NCBI GenBank assembly: GCA_964346665.1
Contig: CAYFVC010000069.1
Location: 1 to 31,524 of the forward strand
Length of the DNA stretch: 31,524 bases
Direction: 5' to 3'
Source of the DNA: JAZGEG01 sp964346665
Lineage (GTDB): Archaea; Aenigmatarchaeota; Aenigmatarchaeia; QMZP01; QMZT01
Made by a program: the position numbers and the translations under genes. Below the pieces are notes generated by a model. It was not told the origin of the DNA. It worked only from the letters and a program-made list of their open reading frames with translations, and did not search any database. Below are positions 29,003 to 31,524 of the stretch, piece by piece. How positions within the stretch are numbered: position 1 is the stretch's first letter; every line of letters starts with the position of its first letter.

Positions 29003-29057
29003 TCCCGTCGGGCCCATAAAATCAGAATGACGCAGATTACATCTGAATCCACCGAAA

Positions 29058-29711
29058 TTACACTTCTTCGGCCACAGAACTTATGATATTTTTTATCACT
29101 TTGTTTCCGCTTTTGAGAACAGGTTCACCGTGTCCTGGAAGTATTTTTTCGATTTTGAGAGGGAAGAGCTTTTCGAGTGATTTCTCCAGTTCCTTCTCGC
29201 TCCCTCCCTGAAGATCTGTTCTCCCCACACCGTCAGCAAAAATGGTGTCACCGGATATCAAAATTTTGTCTTTGGAATTGAACAGGCATAAAGAACCTGG
29301 CGTGTGCCCTGGGGTGTGCAAAACCTTGAACCCAAAAACCTCGTCTCCTTCTTTCAATTTCTTTTCCACTTTCATGGGTCTCATGTTCCCGTTGAAGTAG
29401 TGGGCATTGCTCATTTCTCCGTTCCCTCTCTCGAGAACTTCGGAATCTTTCTCGTGTATATGTATTTTCGCGTTCTTGAAGAAGCCGTTCCCTCCGATAT
29501 GGTCCCAGTGCATGTGAGTGTTCACGATATTCTTTATGTTATCGAAATCCAATCCCATCTTCTTGAATATCTCGTAGAGGCGAACAAAATTCGATCCTGT
29601 CCCCGAATCTATGATGGTGTCTCCATCTATAAGATAAATGTTTGAATCCAAGTCAGAAAGGTGTATCATAGTTATCCTGTTGTTAACCCTGGTGACGAAA
29701 TCCAACCCCAT
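29058..29711 (-). CDS. Metallo-beta-lactamase-fold hydrolase (glyoxalase II-like)
   Basis: 217 residues. The HxHxDH metal motif is THMHWDHIGG (H66, H68, D70, H71). Further metal ligands are in HTPGHTPGSLCLF, SGDTIF and PGHGEP, so both metal sites look complete. The family covers glyoxalase II, lactonases and thiol-dioxygenases; the substrate cannot be told from sequence. A TATA-like TCTTTAAATTT on the minus strand (about 29735-29745) is about 25 bases upstream of ATG 29711, indicating a leaderless message. Confidence 0.88.
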   Translation of the reverse strand: MGLDFVTRVNNRITMIHLSDLDSNIYLIDGDTIIDSGTGSNFVRLYEIFKKMGLDFDNIKNIVNTHMHWDHIGGNGFFKNAKIHIHEKDSEVLERGNGEMSNAHYFNGNMRPMKVEKKLKEGDEVFGFKVLHTPGHTPGSLCLFNSKDKILISGDTIFADGVGRTDLQGGSEKELEKSLEKLFPLKIEKILPGHGEPVLKSGNKVIKNIISSVAEEV

Positions 29712-29837
29712 ATTAATTATTTCTCTGCGAACAAATTTAAAGAGATATTGATTCTTGAAAACACATAAAAATCAATTTTGTTCCCTGAATAACTCGGGGA
29801 TGGTTAAAAGAAAGGAAACCTATATAAAAACCACTAA

Positions 29838-29996
29838 CTAAATCATGAACTTCAGAATAATCACGATTATCGTTATCATGACCGCTATCCCGATCACATG
29901 TTCCGGCTTCAGCTTGATCGCTTCCTCTGACTCCTCAAAGTAACGGATTAAACCCGCGGTCGACTGCGGCATCATGGCCTTTGGTTTTTTCGGCAT
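29838..29996 (-). CDS. secG: Preprotein translocase subunit Sec61-beta (SecG)
   Basis: A 52-residue protein from ATG 29996 to TAG 29838. It opens MPKKPKAMMPQSTAGLIRYF, the conserved cytoplasmic PxSxAGLxRYF signature of archaeal Sec61-beta, followed by EAIKLKPEH and a single membrane helix (IGIAVMITIIVIILKFMI). It is the small third subunit of the SecYE translocon. CTTATAAATA on the minus strand (about 30027-30036) is a likely promoter for a leaderless mRNA and lies at the 3' edge of the RNase P RNA gene. Confidence 0.93.
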   Translation of the reverse strand: MPKKPKAMMPQSTAGLIRYFEESEEAIKLKPEHVIGIAVMITIIVIILKFMI

Positions 29997-30033
29997 GCTA
30001 TCAATAAAGAATTAACCATTATTTTATTTATAA

Positions 30034-30337
30034 GTGTTGTGCTGGGCATAGCCCATTTTCTGTCATCTCCCGGGGTTTGATCCCCGAAGGAGGCGATAGC
30101 ATTTTTCTAACTCGCTCCTTTCGAAGCTTTCACCCGCACGGCCCGAACTCTTTCACCCTTTCGCTTTTTCCATGCTTTTCTTTTAGGAATCATCGCTCCA
30201 AAGCGAAGGTTTATTTCTGCGTCCGGACAGGTCCTCTCGGACCCTATCTTTCGATAGCATGCTTGATTTTCATCCAGGTGTATGGAACTTACCTCCCCGA
30301 GTCGCCTCAGGGTAAGCTATCTGCCCAGCTCAACAAG
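30034..30337 (-). ncRNA. rnpB: RNase P RNA
   Basis: Read on the minus strand, the 5' GCTGGGCA and 3' TGCCCAGC strands form helix P1, extended outward by TGTTG/CAACA beyond one A-A mismatch. ATAGC/GCTAT next to it fits P2. CCC-TGAG-GCGA-CTC-GGGG is a P3-like GNRA hairpin. GGGGAGGTAAGTTCC resembles the universal CR-I (GAGGAAAGUCC), and ATGACAGAAAATGGGC contains the CR-V ACAGAA. Internal GGGTGAAAG segments resemble CR-II/III. CR-I differs from the consensus at two bases. Length is about 300 nt. A TATA-like CTTTTTAAA (minus, near 30355-30363) lies about 25 bases before the 5' end. Ends are approximate to a few bases. Confidence 0.8.
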
Positions 30338-30410
30338 ATTTTTTGGTTTTAGGGGTTTAAAAAGGTTATTTCAAAAGAATTTCTGCTAAATTGTTAAAAA
30401 ACAAAAACAA

Positions 30411-30520
30411 GCGTCAAGGCCTTTTGACCAGGACTGAACAAAGGCTCTTGGCCCTGATGCTTGGGGCTTATCAGCCTTACCTTTCGGCCAGACCTTGGAC
30501 TTTCAATTAAGAATTGAAAG
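30411..30520. other. Structured intergenic element, possible small RNA
   Basis: This 110-bp GC-richer island lies in an AT-rich gap with no plausible ORF. GTCAAGG near 30413 pairs with CCTTGGAC (30493-30500), closing a branched fold. CTGAT (about 30456) pairs with ATCAG (about 30469). The right edge is a perfect hairpin with arms CTTTCAATT and AATTGAAAG (30500-30520), followed by TTTTTT on the plus strand like an intrinsic terminator. On the minus strand a TTAAAAAA TATA-like box (about 30525-30534) and a T-rich tract (30393-30410) would suit a transcript the other way. I could not assign it to tRNA, 5S, SRP or a box C/D family. Confidence 0.45.
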
Positions 30521-30635
30521 TAAGTTTTTTAAGCATTTCTGTAGGGGAAAATAGATTTTAGGGAATATACATGCCAGAAGATTTTTTTCCAAACCCGCAT
30601 ATAAATACGTCCTTTACCAAATTTAAAGTAAGGGG

Positions 30636-30932
30636 GTGCGAATAATTAAATTCAATAAAAAGGGTAGCATTGCCAAATCGAAAGAGGGGGCTCTACTTCT
30701 CGTGAACGAAGATAAGAAGGCGTACAAGGTTGACGAGATCGTGATCCTTATATGGACTATGTGTGACGGAAAACACGACAGCAAGGATATAGTTGAGGAG
30801 TTTTGTTCAAAACTTGGCAAGAAAGTCCCGAAAGAAGAGATCGAGAAGGCAGTCTCGGATATAACCCAGCAGCTGGAAAAGTTTGGTCTTCTTGAGAAAG
30901 CGGGAACCACCGAAAAGAAGAAAGGCAAGTGA
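30636..30932 (+). CDS. PqqD-like small protein (RiPP-recognition-type domain)
   Basis: 98 residues from GTG 30636, with GGGG directly before it and the TATA box CATATAAATA (30598-30607) about 30 bases upstream. The PqqD pattern is clear: an N-terminal beta-segment with LLVNEDKKAYKVDEIVILIW, then DGKHDSKDIVEEFCSKLGKKVPKEEIEKAVSDITQQLEKFGLLE. PqqD folds are winged-helix domains that in peptide-modifying pathways bind precursor peptides. No radical SAM enzyme, peptidase or precursor peptide lies nearby in this window, so the partner is unknown; a regulatory or scaffold role is equally possible. The last ten residues are Lys-rich. Confidence 0.75.
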   Translation: MRIIKFNKKGSIAKSKEGALLLVNEDKKAYKVDEIVILIWTMCDGKHDSKDIVEEFCSKLGKKVPKEEIEKAVSDITQQLEKFGLLEKAGTTEKKKGK

Positions 30933-31017
30933 GATCGGAAATATATTTTGACCGGTGATCTGTTTATAGCTTGGGCTAATACTGTTTCTTGAGTAAAAGG
31001 GTTAGGCGAGTTGTCCT

Positions 31018-31524
31018 TTTAACTAGGATCTGTCAGGGTATTGGGTAACGTGGGCTGAATACCTCGCCGAAGCTTGGTACTGACACCCCGTTTCCATCAA
31101 CCTTGTCGTCTACAAGACCTTCCCCAGCGCGCCGATACTTGCGTATCAGTTTGCTGGATGGTTACCTATTTTCAGGAGAGGCTTCGGGCTTAGGTAAGCC
31201 GAGCGAATTGATTTACAGGAACTGTCGCTCCTGTGCTCGAATGCTTTCAGCCCTTATCCTCAATGGCGTAGCTACCCGGCAATGTATGCGCAACCGGTAC
31301 ACCAGAGGCCACAACGCACTGTTCCTTTCGTACTGAGTGCTTTTTCCCCTCAGGTAACCAACACCTTCAGCAGATATAGACCGTACTGGCTCACACCGTA
31401 CTTAACCCAGCTAACGTGGCTCTTTGATGGGTGAACACCCCCACCCTTGGACGCTGCTGCACGTCCAGGAAGAGCCGAGCCGACGGCGGAGAAGCAACGA
31501 ACGCAGTCGATATGCCCACGGACG
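31018..31524 (-). rRNA. 23S rRNA, 3' part (rest outside window)
   Basis: On the minus strand the sequence aligns by eye with the last 500 or so bases of 23S rRNA. It runs from CATATCGAC (E. coli about 2475), through GTCGGCTC (2505-2512) and the A-loop TGTTCACC, to GCTGGGTTAAG (helix 92/93) and the sarcin-ricin loop AGTACGAAAGGAAC. It then runs through GCTGAAAGCAT and AGACGACAAGGTTGATGG to a 3' end near 31018, estimated by counting from CCCAAT. The fragment deviates at several positions normally invariant, but paired bases in helix 93 change together, so it looks functional. No 5S gene fits between its end and the PqqD-like gene. Confidence 0.9.

Larger units (their letters stand above)
28760..29016 (+). 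tRNA. tRNA-Lys(CTT) interrupted by two introns
   Basis: The acceptor strands are GGGCCCG (28760-28766) and CGGGCCC (29009-29015), discriminator A29016; no CCA is encoded. Removing 28797-28875 and 28898-29002 (184 nt) leaves a standard 73-nt tRNA. It has D-arm GCTC-AATTGGTA-GAGC and anticodon stem CCAGA/TCTGG with loop CTCTTAA, so the anticodon is CTT. The variable loop is GGGTT, and the T-arm is GCGGG/CCCGT with loop TTCGATT. TATA-like elements (CATATAAATA near 28687; ATTTATATGATATAAT near 28706) lie upstream. The leader holds a short GTAGAAC/GTTCTGC hairpin (28729-28745). Confidence 0.92.

Noticed and set aside
29760..29836. Possible small RNA behind a TATA-like box (TTTTTATATAGG, minus strand) between the MBL gene and Sec61-beta
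   Set aside because: Only a weak TCCC/GGGA hairpin and no clear end; it is more likely terminator and spacer sequence.
30077..30352. 91-codon plus-strand frame over the RNase P RNA
   Set aside because: The region is explained by the RNase P RNA fold on the minus strand; the translation has no family features.
30411..30500. tRNA, 5S or SRP RNA reading of the structured intergenic element
   Set aside because: No T-arm GTTC motif, acceptor stem, 5S core or SRP domain IV GGAAG-type loop could be found on either strand.
31103..31336. 77-codon plus-strand frame within 23S rRNA
   Set aside because: Antisense to rRNA; the sequence is fixed by rRNA conservation.
1..31524. CRISPR array, insertion sequence, integrase or attachment site
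   Set aside because: No regularly spaced repeats, transposase or integrase motifs were seen; the tRNA genes are interrupted by introns, not flanked by integrated elements.

Overview
The window is archaeal. It encodes eukaryote-like ribosomal proteins (eS4, eS8, eS19, eL18, eL30, eL31, eL37, eL39), aEF-2 with a diphthamide-site motif, aIF6, an LSm protein, a PDCD5 homologue, Sec61-beta and a Methanococcus-type S-layer protein. Its promoters are AT-rich TATA boxes, mostly about 25 nt upstream of leaderless or near-leaderless starts. The very tight packing, a divergent 23S rRNA and tRNA introns at non-canonical positions fit a fast-evolving small-genome archaeon, possibly of the DPANN type. That placement is inference; no marker in the window fixes the phylum.

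Layout. 1-4138 (+): end of a spc-type ribosomal operon (uL14-uL24-eS4-uL5-uS14-uS8) running directly into the str-type set (eL30-NusA-uS12-uS7). 4225-6405: aEF-2 with its own promoter. 6465-6679: tRNA-Pro(CGG) interrupted by three introns. 6722-10303: prepilin peptidase and a large S-layer protein with a strong promoter. 10389-14147 (-): two membrane GT2 glycosyltransferases and TruD. 14183-17123 (+): a soluble PQQ-type beta-propeller and ATP-type PEP carboxykinase. 17132-19165 (-): the conserved eS19-PDCD5-eL39-eL31-aIF6 cluster. 19245-22284: SPFH-like protein, DUF373 membrane protein, MTA phosphorylase, Lrp-type regulator. 22361-24496 (+): a compact oxygen and redox defence operon (glutaredoxin, rubredoxin-like, FTR-like disulfide reductase, ferritin-like, rubrerythrin, superoxide reductase, CxxC protein). 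24531-26043: PspC-domain membrane protein and Ogg DNA glycosylase. 26114-28681: eL18-uL13-uS9, uS10, eS8 (-), LSm, eL37. 28760-29016: tRNA-Lys(CTT) with two introns. 29058-31524: MBL-fold hydrolase, Sec61-beta, RNase P RNA (-), an unassigned structured element, a PqqD-like protein and the 3' end of 23S rRNA (-).

The most striking content is in the RNA genes. Both tRNA genes carry a T-loop intron at the same site (59/60) as well as an anticodon intron, and tRNA-Pro has a further D-loop intron. Introns of the two genes share sequence blocks and a hairpin with identical outer arms, which suggests common origin or movement of introns. The 23S fragment has substitutions at positions I align with the sarcin-ricin loop (G2661) and the peptidyl-transferase centre (A2503, U2504), together with paired changes in helix 93. 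uS12, a decoding-centre protein, is also altered in its two most conserved loops.

Three small real genes lie outside long ORFs: eL39 (18273-18443, -), Sec61-beta (29838-29996, -) and a 48-residue rubredoxin-like protein (22616-22762, +). No CRISPR array, insertion sequence or integrase was seen.
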